Origin: Oscillospiraceae bacterium
GTDB taxonomy: Bacteria; Bacillota; Clostridia; Oscillospirales; Oscillospiraceae
Direction of reading: 5' to 3'
Length of the DNA: 60,582 nucleotides
Assembly (NCBI GenBank): GCA_015067975.1
Contig: SVLK01000008.1
Location: 1 to 60,582 of the forward strand
In this document: positions 60,518 to 60,582 of the stretch, in pieces
Layout of the letters: each line of letters begins with the position of its first letter
How positions within the stretch are numbered: position 1 is the stretch's first letter
The notes under the pieces: model-generated
What the model was told of the DNA's origin: nothing
Seen by the model: the letters and a program-made list of their open reading frames with translations, nothing else
Database searches by the model: none
Translations under genes and position numbers: made by a program

Positions 60518-60582
60518 TCAGCCTTCACCAGTCTCGCCAAAGGCTGATTTGACCTTCTGCGCCGTGTCCTTGGGGGTGTTGT
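60518..60582 (-). CDS. C-terminal end of an unidentified gene, likely of an integrated element
   Basis: Only the final 20 codons before TGA (60518-60520) are inside the window: TPKDTAQKVKSAFGETGEG. This is too short to identify. A 16-codon frame (MAKSPKAAKVAIKTAI) overlaps its stop as TGATG and may or may not be translated. Position next to the rpsI end suggests element cargo. Confidence 0.4.
   Translation of the reverse strand, partial: NTPKDTAQKVKSAFGETGEG

Noticed and set aside
60307-60552. An 81-codon plus-strand frame at the right end
   Set aside because: It crosses the rpsI terminator and runs antisense to the rpsI end; no ribosome site or family match.

Overview
The window reads as chromosomal DNA of a GC-rich, obligately anaerobic, spore-forming Firmicute, most likely a gut Clostridium-relative of the Oscillospiraceae type. 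The grounds are SpoIIID, SpoIID-like and M23 sporulation-type proteins, a class III (oxygen-sensitive) ribonucleotide reductase, a flavodiiron/superoxide-reductase/rubredoxin cluster, strong Shine-Dalgarno sites, several GTG/TTG starts and many tight intrinsic terminators. This placement is an inference from gene content; no 16S gene is present.

Layout. 0-1.5 kb: a partial tRNA with an initiator-type body but a CGT anticodon, tRNA-Leu(TAA), a deletion-fused remnant of a DUF1538 gene and a P-II gene, and a membrane-anchored XRE regulator. 1.5-10.6 kb (minus strand): thiolase, a SurA-like foldase, mfd, pth, prs and a GlmU-like protein with a degenerate first domain. 10.8-15.1 kb (plus): trmL and lower glycolysis (pgk, tpiA, gpmI). 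15.2-24.3 kb: gpsA-like dehydrogenase, M23 protein, MFS carrier, HAD phosphatase, prfB, an Asn/Gly-rich lipoprotein, uridine phosphorylase, gamma-carbonic-anhydrase-like protein, YeaQ-type protein, MscS channel, CarD-like protein, and a promoter-terminator unit that looks like a small RNA. 24.5-29.1 kb: DUF1846, Tex, an aromatic-acid-exporter-like membrane protein and SpoIIID.

29.2-34.1 kb is a five-gene amino-acid operon (permease, ATPase, ornithine-cyclodeaminase-family enzyme, binding lipoprotein, aminotransferase) preceded by ArgR-like boxes. 34.1-38.2 kb carries trxB next to an nrdD that ends in its own redoxin domain, then nrdG. At 38.4-39.5 kb two 5'-truncated genes (DeoR regulator and YitT transporter) meet head to head at a deletion scar. 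39.5-42.4 kb holds a stand-alone RNA-polymerase-alpha-CTD-like protein and a cell-wall cassette: amidase, small beta-domain protein, and SpoIID-like/peptidoglycan-binding protein. 43.1-46.5 kb has an NhaC antiporter and cysK-cysE, preceded by an unannotated Cys/Met-rich leader peptide and an intrinsic terminator, which together look like a cysteine attenuator.

46.7-51.5 kb: lysA, an AIM24 protein and an oxygen/superoxide defence run (flavodiiron protein, desulfoferrodoxin, ferredoxin-like protein, rubredoxin). 51.5-57.3 kb: TetR regulator divergent from an MMPL exporter overlapping a GLUG-repeat surface protein. 57.4-60.3 kb: FAD-dependent dehydrogenase and an XRE/transmembrane sensor. The last ~220 bases hold only the final 17 codons of rpsI with its terminator, followed by foreign-looking sequence, which suggests the end of an element integrated at the 3' end of rpsI and lying mostly beyond the window.

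The items I consider most worth following up are the cysteine leader peptide/attenuator, the initiator-bodied tRNA with CGT anticodon, the NrdD-redoxin fusion beside trxB, the rpsI attachment site and the candidate small RNA.
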